Source: Chitinophagales bacterium
GTDB taxonomy: Bacteria; Bacteroidota; Bacteroidia; Chitinophagales; Chitinophagaceae
Reading direction: 5' to 3'
Length of the DNA: 64,000 nucleotides
Assembly (NCBI GenBank): GCA_013298665.1
Contig: JAAFIK010000002.1
Location: 62,001-126,000 of the forward strand
Positions 56,780 through 64,000 of this stretch are shown here, one piece after another. Within the stretch, counting starts at the first letter, position 1, and every line of letters starts with the position of its first letter. The position numbers were made by a program, and so were the translations under genes. The notes beneath the pieces are model-generated. The model was given only the letters and a program-made list of their open reading frames with translations. It searched no databases and was not told the origin of the DNA.

Positions 56780-58903
56780 ATGAACGGAAAAAATAATAAA
56801 AAGTCAACCGGCAATACTGCTGCGGATAAACGGGGATGTGCATTGGGCATAGACATCGGCGGTACATTTACCGATCTGGTTCTGCTCGATGCACAAGCGG
56901 GTATGCTTTACTTTGGTAAGACGCTGACCACCTATCCCGATCCGACCGGCGGTATCCTGAATGGGGTGGAAACCTTACTGCATCAGTATGGCAAATCGAT
57001 GAGCGGTGTACACACACTGGTGCATGGTACAACGTTGGTGACGAATGCGGTGATTGAAAGAAAGGGTGCAAAAACGGCATTGATTACCACAAAGGGTTTT
57101 GAAGACGTTCTGGAGATTGGCCGGGAAATGCGGTATGATATTTATGATATTTTCATCACGATGCCGCAACCACTCGTGCCCAAAGCATTGCGCAAGGGTG
57201 TAAAGGAGCGGGTTGATAAAACCGGAAAGGTACTGACACCGGTTGATCTTACCGAAGCGCGGAAAATTATACAGCAACTACAGCGGCAGGGTGTACAGAG
57301 CATTGCGGTTTCGCTGCTCCATGCCTATGCCAATACCCTGCACGAGGAGCAGATCGGCGCCCTCATCCAGGAATCGTTTCCCGGCATCAGCTATTCGCTC
57401 AGCAGCGGAGTGATGCCTGAGATCAGGGAATACGAGCGCAGTTCTGCTACAGTGATGAACGCCTATGTACAACCCATTACCAACGACTACCTTAAAAACC
57501 TTGAAGCCCGGCTGCATACACTGGGATTTGCCGGCATTATTCATATCATGAACAGCGCCGGGCGGCTCACCACCATTGAAGGAGCCCGGAAAACGCCCAT
57601 ACAGTTGCTTGAAAGCGGACCTGCGGGCGGAACAATGGCGGGTGTTTATTTTGGTAAATTGCTTGGTAAAAAAGACCTGGTGGCCTTTGATATGGGCGGT
57701 ACAACTGCCAAGGCATCAATGATCCGCAATGGGCAACCAGAAATCACCAACCATTTTGAGGCTGCACGGGAGAAACGTTTTAAAAAGGGCAGCGGATTGC
57801 CCGTTCGCATCCCCGTTATCGATATGATTGAGATCGGCGCAGGCGGTGGCAGTATTGCCCGTATCAATGCGCTGGGATTACTCACGGCAGGCCCCGAAAG
57901 CGCCTCTTCCACACCGGGTCCGGCTTGCTATGGACGGGGTGGTGAAAATCCCACGGTAACAGATGCCGATCTCATCCTTGGCTTTTTGAATGAGGATTAT
58001 TTTCTTGGTGGCACTATGCCGCTGCGCAAAGATCTGGCTGTTGCGGCCATGCAGGAAAAGATTGCTGGTCCGCTGGGCATCTCTGTGGAGGCTGCTGCAT
58101 GGGGTATCCATCGTATTGTGAACGAGAATATGGCCAATGCTGCCAGGGTACACATCATCGAAAAAGGGCTTGACCCGCGTTTATTTTCCATGCTGGCTTT
58201 TGGTGGTGCCGGGCCGGTACACGCTTTCCATGTGGCCCGCCTGATGGGGGCACCGCAGCTTGTGGTACCCGCTGGTGCCGGGGTGTTGAGTGCGCTTGGT
58301 TTCCTGGTAAGCCCGGTGGCTACAGAGGAAATCACCAGTTATGTATGTCGCTTAGATCAGATAGACTGGCTAAAGGTGAATGACTTTATCACCACGATGG
58401 TGGCTGCGGGCCGACAATTTATTGCAGGGTCTGAAGCAGCAGGACTAAAAGGGGGTAAAGAAACCGTGGTCTGTGATATGCGTTATGCAGGGCAGGGCCA
58501 TGAGATCGCTGTTGCCATACCGGGTGGCCGGTTATCGGCAAAATCTGTACCCGCTATTGAGGCCAATTTTAAAGCCGAATACCAGTTGCGTTATGGCCGC
58601 GAGATCAGTAATGTACCCATTGAGGCTGTTACCTGGCGTGTACTCGTGAGTGGCCCGTCGCCGGCCATTATACCCCAACAGGCGATAACCGGTACGCACC
58701 AGAAAGCGCTTAAGGGTAAACGGCAGGTGTGGTGGGGAAAGAGTTATGAAACAACCCCGGTATATGACCGTTATGCAATTGAGCCCGGGAAAAAAATAAA
58801 AGGCCCCTGTATCATAGAAGAATTTGAAAGTACCACGGTGGTAGGTAAAGATGCGGTTGTGATGATCGACGCGTTTAAAAATATTTTAATTGAGCTGAGG
58901 TGA
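56780..58903 (+). CDS. Hydantoinase/oxoprolinase subunit A (HyuA type)
   Basis: 707 residues of the HyuA/5-oxoprolinase-A family. The actin-like ATP motif GIDIGGTFTDLVLLDA is near residue 24. VHGTTLVTNAVIERKGAKTA, the central VAFDMGGTTAKASMI and EIGAGGGSIARI with ESASSTPGPACYGRGG follow, and SMLAFGGAGPVHAFHVARLM is typical. With subunit B it hydrolyses cyclic amides or imides (hydantoins, 5-oxoproline) in an ATP-dependent way; relatives carboxylate ketones. It stands 67 bases before subunit B. Together with the metal amidohydrolase at 36271 the island has two independent ring-opening systems. Confidence 0.92.
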   Translation: MNGKNNKKSTGNTAADKRGCALGIDIGGTFTDLVLLDAQAGMLYFGKTLTTYPDPTGGILNGVETLLHQYGKSMSGVHTLVHGTTLVTNAVIERKGAKTALITTKGFEDVLEIGREMRYDIYDIFITMPQPLVPKALRKGVKERVDKTGKVLTPVDLTEARKIIQQLQRQGVQSIAVSLLHAYANTLHEEQIGALIQESFPGISYSLSSGVMPEIREYERSSATVMNAYVQPITNDYLKNLEARLHTLGFAGIIHIMNSAGRLTTIEGARKTPIQLLESGPAGGTMAGVYFGKLLGKKDLVAFDMGGTTAKASMIRNGQPEITNHFEAAREKRFKKGSGLPVRIPVIDMIEIGAGGGSIARINALGLLTAGPESASSTPGPACYGRGGENPTVTDADLILGFLNEDYFLGGTMPLRKDLAVAAMQEKIAGPLGISVEAAAWGIHRIVNENMANAARVHIIEKGLDPRLFSMLAFGGAGPVHAFHVARLMGAPQLVVPAGAGVLSALGFLVSPVATEEITSYVCRLDQIDWLKVNDFITTMVAAGRQFIAGSEAAGLKGGKETVVCDMRYAGQGHEIAVAIPGGRLSAKSVPAIEANFKAEYQLRYGREISNVPIEAVTWRVLVSGPSPAIIPQQAITGTHQKALKGKRQVWWGKSYETTPVYDRYAIEPGKKIKGPCIIEEFESTTVVGKDAVVMIDAFKNILIELR

Positions 58904-58969
58904 TCAAATCCGGCCGGATGATGTTTTCACTAATACCCGGGCTTGTAAGCATCACCATATGCATTGAAT

Positions 58970-60631
58970 ATGAAACAAAAGAAAACTACATCAACGGTAT
59001 TGGCTACGGCTGCCCCGGCAAAGGGTGACAGGGTATTTGATGCCATTGAGCTCTCTGTACTCTGGTCGAGGCTTATTTCGATTGTTGATGAGGCGGGTAC
59101 AACCCTGCAGCGTACCGCCTTTTCATCAGTAACGCGTGAGAGCGCCGATTTTGCCGTAGTGCTGATGGATACTGATGGACAGTCTATCGCACAAAGCAGC
59201 GTGAGTGTTCCTTCTTTTCTGGGCGTTTTGCCCTTCCTGGTCAAAGCATTGATTAAAGACCATTTCCCGATAGATGCGTGGATGCCCGGCGATGTAATGA
59301 TTACCAATGACCCCTGGCTTTGTGCGGGTCATAAGCCAGACATCGGTATTGTAACACCTGTTTTTTTTGATGGGGTACTGATCGGATTTATCGGGTGTAT
59401 TGCCCACAGTCCTGATATCGGTGGTGCGCTTTGGGGTGCAGGAGCCAAAGATTTTTATGAAGAAGGGTTATACATCCCGCCCACACGGCTTTATGCAGCA
59501 GGCAAGCCTGATGAAACCCTGTTTCGCATCATTGAAACCAATGTACGGGCTGCCCGGCAAACGATCGGGGATATACTTGCCCAGGTTGCCGCCAACGACC
59601 AGGGTATCCGTTCCCTTCACCGGATGATGGAAGAAAACAACCTTACCAGTATTGATGCTTTGGGCAGACAGGTGATTGAGGCTTCTGAAAAGGCGATGCG
59701 TGCTGCCATTAAAGCAGCGCCGGATGGCACTTATACGGCCAGTTATGATGCTGATGGTGACGGGCTTAAGGAGCCTGTTTATTTCAAATGTGCGGTTACG
59801 ATAAAGGGGGATGAAATATTTGTTGACTATACGGGTACTTCACCCGCGCATAGTCTTGCCATCAATGCCGTACTCAACTATGTATTTGCCTATACGGCTT
59901 ACCCGATCAAATGTATATTCAGTCCTGAGGTACCCAATAATGAAGGCAGTTTCCGGCCTATCCATGTATGGGCACCTGTGGGCAGTTTGCTCAATGCCCA
60001 AAAGCCTTCGCCGCTGGGGGCAAGAAACGTAACCGGTAACCTGCTGCACGGCCCTGTAATGAAGGCGCTCAGCAAGGCTGTACCCGACAAGGTTCAGGCA
60101 GATTGCGGGGCAGCAGTATGGGTAATGGTACTTAGCGGTAAAAGAACGGATGGAAGTGAATTTGTAGAATACCTGTTTCTGGCGGGGGGGTATGGTGGCC
60201 GGAAAGGATTGGCCGGAAGCCCAACGCTGTGTTACCCCACCAATGTGGCCAATGTACCGGTGGAAGTATTTGAGCATGATGCGCCTGTACTGGTAACGGA
60301 GAAAAGCCTGATTGGTGGCAGTGGCGGCCGTGGCAGGTACACGGGGGGCGATGGCCAGCGCTTTGCCTATAAAAATATTGGTGAGCATCCTATACAGATC
60401 AGTAATGTTACTGAAAAAATCAATAACCAGGCCTATGGTCTTTTTGGAGGTGGTTCAGGGCGAAAAGGTAAGGTTTATATCAGGGATGTGAAGGGCAAAA
60501 AAAGGTTTACCCCGCCAAAGGGACATGATAAACTTCTTACGGGTGAGGAGCTGGTGATGGAGTTGCCCGGTGGAGGGGGGTATGGCAGGGAGAAGGCAGT
60601 ACAGAAAAGCAGTGACCGGCGTTCAGGGTAA
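58970..60631 (+). CDS. Hydantoinase/oxoprolinase subunit B (HyuB type)
   Basis: 553 residues of the HyuB family (IVDEAGTTLQRTAFSSVTRESADFA region, GDVMITNDPWLCAGHKPDIGIVTPV, AHSPDIGGALWGAGAKDFYEEG, then LEARNVTGN-type RNVTGNLLHGPVMKAL and PGGGGYGREKA at the C-terminus). It works with the HyuA subunit encoded upstream. I chose ATG at 58970; TTG at 58964 would add two residues. The pair is complete, so an active ATP-dependent lactam or imide hydrolase is likely. The 60-base gap to hyuA contains a 12-bp palindrome (ATCCGGCCGGAT, 58908-58919) of unknown meaning. Confidence 0.9.
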   Translation: MKQKKTTSTVLATAAPAKGDRVFDAIELSVLWSRLISIVDEAGTTLQRTAFSSVTRESADFAVVLMDTDGQSIAQSSVSVPSFLGVLPFLVKALIKDHFPIDAWMPGDVMITNDPWLCAGHKPDIGIVTPVFFDGVLIGFIGCIAHSPDIGGALWGAGAKDFYEEGLYIPPTRLYAAGKPDETLFRIIETNVRAARQTIGDILAQVAANDQGIRSLHRMMEENNLTSIDALGRQVIEASEKAMRAAIKAAPDGTYTASYDADGDGLKEPVYFKCAVTIKGDEIFVDYTGTSPAHSLAINAVLNYVFAYTAYPIKCIFSPEVPNNEGSFRPIHVWAPVGSLLNAQKPSPLGARNVTGNLLHGPVMKALSKAVPDKVQADCGAAVWVMVLSGKRTDGSEFVEYLFLAGGYGGRKGLAGSPTLCYPTNVANVPVEVFEHDAPVLVTEKSLIGGSGGRGRYTGGDGQRFAYKNIGEHPIQISNVTEKINNQAYGLFGGGSGRKGKVYIRDVKGKKRFTPPKGHDKLLTGEELVMELPGGGGYGREKAVQKSSDRRSG

Positions 60632-60745
60632 ACCTCGCGGATTAAACTTGCTGCAAGCGCAGAAATATTTTACCTTGTTGACATGCGGTTACGGGTTGCT
60701 CCGTATGGTGTATGCAACATATAATAATGATCCAACAAATAATAT

Positions 60746-61942
60746 ATGATGTCTTACCAACTTCCTCCTGTTTGGACCAAACTACAGCGGCACGAAGTCT
60801 TTCCGGAATTCAGTCATGATGAACGTGCGCGATATAATTTTTTAGCCAACCTGAACCGTTTTGTCAGTACGGCGATTGCTCCGGGTAATAAAATCGCTTT
60901 CGACAAACGTGTTGAGCCTGCTTTCCGGGCAGTGCATGGCCGCTCATTTGCCGACCGGCATGAGGTAGCTGCTGCCATGAGTAATGAGCCCATCTACCAG
61001 TGCTGGGGTGCGCTCCGGCGGAGTACCATGGAAATGCGCCAACAGAATGGCCGTGCTGTTGTTTTGCGGCAGGCACAGCAGCTTGCAGAAAAAGTAAAAG
61101 CCCGGCTGGCGGGTGCTGCCAACCTGGTTTTGGCTAAAGATTTTGTTGTACCCCCATACCTCAGGCATGTAGACAATCACCTTATGCCCGGCAGCTACCA
61201 TACGGAATATTTTGCCGGGGATGTTGCCAATGCGGCGAATTACGACAGCGGACTTTTTGTAACCAGCGGGGGTATGCTTGGCAGCCTTACCGATGGCGGG
61301 GGTAAAGCCATAGCTGCATGGGTAAAAGCATCTTACCCGGATTTTAAACCCAGGCGCATCCTTGACATTGGCTGCGGCCTTGGTCACAACACCCTGCCCA
61401 TTGCACAACTATATCCTGATGCCGAGGTGATCGCCATTGATGCCGGTGCACCTATGCTGAGGTATGGGGCTGCCAGGGCACAGGCGCTTGGTATCGGTAA
61501 TGTTACCTTTATGCAGACAGATGCAGCGGATATGCAGGCTTTTGCCAACGGGCATTTTGACTGGGTACAAACGACCATGTTTCTTCACGAAACGGGGGGC
61601 AGGGCTATTCATAAAATATTTAAAGAAATCAACCGGGTGCTGGCAGTTGGCGGGCTCAATCTACACATTGAGCAGCCTCAATATACCCCTGATATGAGTT
61701 TCTATGAGCAGTTTATGCGGGACTGGGATGCGTATTATAATGCAGAGCCTTACTGGGGGCATATGCACGACCTGCAACCTGTGGATTTGATGCAGGAGGC
61801 TGGCGTTGATCCGGCAGACTTTATGCAGGTGGGTGTAAAGGCGGTAAACGATCTTGATCAAAAGAAAGCGGATGGTCAGGTAACAGAAGATTATGGCCGC
61901 AGCCCGATCTGGAATGTGTTTGGGGGTTGGAAAAAAGGTTGA
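60746..61942 (+). CDS. SAM-dependent class I methyltransferase
   Basis: 398 residues. The C-terminal half is a Rossmann methyltransferase: RILDIGCGLGHNTLPIAQLYP (motif I), EVIAIDAGAPMLRYGAARAQ, NVTFMQTDAADMQAFANGHFD (motif III) and HIEQPQYTPDM. The N-terminal 190 residues are helical and not recognised, possibly a dimer or substrate domain. It would methylate a small molecule, which is unusual in a degradation operon and may mean detoxification or a C1-transfer step. It follows hyuB by 114 bases. Confidence 0.82.
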   Translation: MMSYQLPPVWTKLQRHEVFPEFSHDERARYNFLANLNRFVSTAIAPGNKIAFDKRVEPAFRAVHGRSFADRHEVAAAMSNEPIYQCWGALRRSTMEMRQQNGRAVVLRQAQQLAEKVKARLAGAANLVLAKDFVVPPYLRHVDNHLMPGSYHTEYFAGDVANAANYDSGLFVTSGGMLGSLTDGGGKAIAAWVKASYPDFKPRRILDIGCGLGHNTLPIAQLYPDAEVIAIDAGAPMLRYGAARAQALGIGNVTFMQTDAADMQAFANGHFDWVQTTMFLHETGGRAIHKIFKEINRVLAVGGLNLHIEQPQYTPDMSFYEQFMRDWDAYYNAEPYWGHMHDLQPVDLMQEAGVDPADFMQVGVKAVNDLDQKKADGQVTEDYGRSPIWNVFGGWKKG

Positions 61943-61996
61943 TGTCTCTTGCCTGATGGGCTAAAGATTAACTACAAACGACAAAGTATATACAAT

Positions 61997-62425
61997 ATGA
62001 GCAATCAAACAGAACTCAGTTCCTCTCACGCAGGCGGGCAAGCAGATCATGAGGGTATTGATGCATCAGGTGTAAATGATATCCTGATGGCGGGAGATAA
62101 GAGTAAGGGCGGGCGTCCTTATTTTTTCAACAGTGCGGAAACAGAACGGGTGATGAATATCGCTATGGCCATCGCTGCAGAGGTGGCTGTTGTTCGTGAG
62201 CGTATCGATACGATTGAGCGGTTGCTGCAGACCAGCGGGGTACTCAGGCAAAGCGATATCGAGGCTTTTGTACCTACTGATGAAGCGGCAGAGGAACGGC
62301 AGTTGTGGCATGCACGCTATGCCGCCCGTATCCTGCGTATTGTACAGCAGGAACTTGATGCGGTTGCCCACCCCGAAAATAATATACCCATGCAGCAGAT
62401 TGCTGATGAGATCAACGACATGTAA
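61997..62425 (+). CDS. Hypothetical protein, helical
   Basis: 142 residues, no family recognised. The N-terminal 40 residues are polar and low complexity. A helical core follows (ERVMNIAMAIAAEVAVVRERI, then RLLQTSGVLRQSDIEAFVPTD, RYAARILRIVQQELDA). There is no signal peptide or membrane segment. I chose ATG at 61997; the 16 residues before it overlap poorly coding DNA after the methyltransferase gene. It lies between the methyltransferase and a SnoaL-like gene on the same strand, so it could be a partner subunit of either. Confidence 0.65.
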   Translation: MSNQTELSSSHAGGQADHEGIDASGVNDILMAGDKSKGGRPYFFNSAETERVMNIAMAIAAEVAVVRERIDTIERLLQTSGVLRQSDIEAFVPTDEAAEERQLWHARYAARILRIVQQELDAVAHPENNIPMQQIADEINDM

Positions 62426-62443
62426 CCCTAATTTCTTAGCAAT

Positions 62444-62875
62444 ATGATAACCCCGGTTCAAACGGTCAACGCGCATTATGATGCCATCATTCAGAAAGAT
62501 ATTGAGGGCATATGCGCCAAATATTTTCCGGCAGCAGATACTTATGTGGTGCTGGAAGGACCCCGGCTCACCACCATGGGCTATGATAAGATCAAAAAGG
62601 GCTGGACAGATTTCTGTGCTTCCGCCCTGCAATTGCTATCTATAGCCTGGACGGAAGGCCCGCAGGCGGAGGAATCAGGCGATATGGCCTGGGTGGCCGG
62701 TATCATAAAGTTGCAGGTACAAACGGGCAGCAGGACATTTGAGAATACTTTCCGCGCCAGTTTTGTGCTGCGTCAATATGAAGGCCGCTGGACGATCAGG
62801 CATGAGCATGTGTCGGTTGCCCATACAGACCCATATGGCATCGGCGACTGGCTGAGGACGGGAGATCTTTCCTGA
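62444..62875 (+). CDS. SnoaL-like/NTF2-fold protein
   Basis: 143 residues of the NTF2/SnoaL fold: VQTVNAHYDAIIQKDIEGICAKYF at the start, FENTFRASFVLRQYEGRWTIRHEHVSVAH at the end. This cone-shaped fold is used by isomerases, hydrolases and cyclases acting on small molecules, as well as by non-enzymatic binders. No definite active site can be named. It follows the helical hypothetical gene by 18 bases and is itself followed by an MFS gene. Confidence 0.75.
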   Translation: MITPVQTVNAHYDAIIQKDIEGICAKYFPAADTYVVLEGPRLTTMGYDKIKKGWTDFCASALQLLSIAWTEGPQAEESGDMAWVAGIIKLQVQTGSRTFENTFRASFVLRQYEGRWTIRHEHVSVAHTDPYGIGDWLRTGDLS

Positions 62876-62917
62876 GTATGCACAAGCAGGACAAATGACA
62901 ACATATAAACGACAGTA

Positions 62918-64000
62918 ATGGGGGGTATCAAAACATCAGGCGCTGTAGGGTTGGGCATCCTTGTATCTGCCCTTGGCTTTTTTGTTGACCTGTACGACAT
63001 GATGATCTTTATCGGTGTACGTGATGCAAGTTTTACCAGTATCGGCATCGCGCCGGCAGCATTTAAAACCAGCGGACAGGCAGTACTCAATATGCAGATG
63101 CTGGGTATGCTGATCGGGGGGTTTGCATGGGGGTATACCGGCGACCGCTACGGACGGCTCAAAGTGCTTTTTGGTTCCATTTTTATTTACAGCGTTTTTA
63201 CGGGGCTCAATATTTTTGTAACCAGTATCGACCAATACAGGTGGTGTCGTTTCTTTGCGGGTATTGGCCTGGCTGGTGAATTGGGTGCAGGGATTACCCT
63301 TGTTGCGGAGCAGGTGGACAAGCGTTACAGGGGGTTCGCTGTTGCTTTTGTAGGCAGCATCGGCATGCTGGGTGCTGTTACTGCAGGATTGGTGGGTAAT
63401 TTTCTCAGTTGGAAGACAGCATACGCGATCGGTGCTTTACTTGGTTTTGTATTACTCCTGCTCCGTGTAGGTGTACTTGAAAGTGGTCTTTTCAAGGCCA
63501 TGAAAAGCGGCACAGCCAGCCAGGGTAATTTTCTGCTCATCCTGCGCAACCGCAAACGAGCCTGGAAGTTTTGCTGTATCCTGCTGGTAGGGTTACCAGG
63601 CTGGTATGCAACGGGTATCCTTATTGGCCTTACCAAAGAAATAGCCACCAGCATGGGTATGCAGCCTGTGCCCAGTGCGGCAAGGGTACTCATGTACAAT
63701 TTTACGGGTTTTGCTGTGGGTGATATTCTCTGCGGGCTGCTCAGTCAGCGTCTGAAAAGCCGGAAAAAAGCAATCACGATTTTTCTTTCGCTCTACACAT
63801 TGTTTGTACTACTTTACTTCCTCATTGGCAGTCAATCGCTAACGTTGTACTATATGCTTTTTGCCGGTATGGGTGTCAGCGTTGGTTTCAGTATTATGCT
63901 GTTTACCCTCGCTGCTGAACAGTTTGGCACCAACATACGCACACTGGTTACGAGTACAACACTCAATCTTGTCCGGGCCTGGGTTATCCCGCTCAACCTG
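62918..64000 (+). CDS. MFS transporter (metabolite/H+ symporter-like), 3' end outside window
   Basis: 361 residues are visible and the frame runs off the window. Membrane segments include LGILVSALGFFVDLYDMMIFI, LGAGITLVAEQVDKRYRGF and a later LSLYTLFVLLYFLIGSQ; the cytoplasmic loop GDRYGRLKV between segments 2 and 3 is the MFS signature. The GFFVDLYD opening is typical of aromatic-acid or metabolite:H+ symporters. It starts at ATG 62918, 42 bases after the SnoaL-like gene, so it belongs to the same operon and probably carries a substrate or product across the inner membrane. Confidence 0.88.
   Translation, partial: MGGIKTSGAVGLGILVSALGFFVDLYDMMIFIGVRDASFTSIGIAPAAFKTSGQAVLNMQMLGMLIGGFAWGYTGDRYGRLKVLFGSIFIYSVFTGLNIFVTSIDQYRWCRFFAGIGLAGELGAGITLVAEQVDKRYRGFAVAFVGSIGMLGAVTAGLVGNFLSWKTAYAIGALLGFVLLLLRVGVLESGLFKAMKSGTASQGNFLLILRNRKRAWKFCCILLVGLPGWYATGILIGLTKEIATSMGMQPVPSAARVLMYNFTGFAVGDILCGLLSQRLKSRKKAITIFLSLYTLFVLLYFLIGSQSLTLYYMLFAGMGVSVGFSIMLFTLAAEQFGTNIRTLVTSTTLNLVRAWVIPLNL

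Overview
The window reads as chromosomal DNA of a Bacteroidota bacterium, most likely family Chitinophagaceae. The signs are a SusC/SusD pair at the left edge, the ssb-gldE-gldD neighbourhood, -7 promoter elements of the TAnnTTTG type, a 29-residue Cox24/AURKAIP1-like basic protein, and bifunctional Rel and FtsH proteins of Bacteroidota type. Genus and species cannot be fixed from sequence alone.

Region 1 (1-29 kb) is mostly housekeeping. In order it holds the 3' end of a SusC-type receptor and its SusD partner, an M23 peptidase, rel/spoT, tRNA-Leu(UAG), trigger factor, an RNase E/G protein, the mini-protein, a TPR protein, HU, mutY, ssb, gldE, gldD, a GNAT acetyltransferase, alaS, a membrane-anchored M23 peptidase, a MerR-type regulator, a thioredoxin-like protein, a YdeI-like protein, an MscS channel, lpxH, a gamma-glutamylcyclotransferase, a LUD protein, ftsH, rsfS and birA.

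Region 2 (29.08-30.17 kb) is a gene-free repeat island. It holds a 7-bp GTAC-centred repeat, 13 full copies plus one partial copy of a strictly periodic 43-bp repeat built of alternating inverted arms, and a frameshifted remnant of an RHS-type protein interrupted by short palindromes. Region 3 (30.18-32.3 kb) has a Crp-like regulator, a DinB-fold protein and a DUF547 protein.

Region 4 (32.35 kb to the right edge) is a coherent catabolic island. It encodes a TonB-dependent receptor, two MFS transporters, a MarR regulator, a dihydropyrimidinase-type amidohydrolase, a nitrilase-superfamily amidase, hydantoinase/oxoprolinase subunits A and B, two separate LeuCD/aconitase-type hydratases, a CaiB/BaiF CoA-transferase, an HMG-CoA-lyase-like enzyme, an HpcH/HpaI aldolase, an aldehyde dehydrogenase, SDR, MDR and flavin dehydrogenases, a methyltransferase and several small barrel or lipocalin-like proteins (CpeT-like, DUF3598-like, HapK/RedY-like, VOC, SnoaL-like, DUF1838).

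A palindrome with core GTTAA-CTTTA-TTAAC, or a close variant, stands at the head of all five main transcription units of region 4. I infer that they form one MarR-controlled regulon. The enzyme set fits opening of an N-heterocyclic imide, lactam or dihydropyrimidine, then hydration of a substituted maleate-like acid, CoA activation and C-C cleavage. A pyrrole- or bilin-derived maleimide is one attractive but unproven substrate class.
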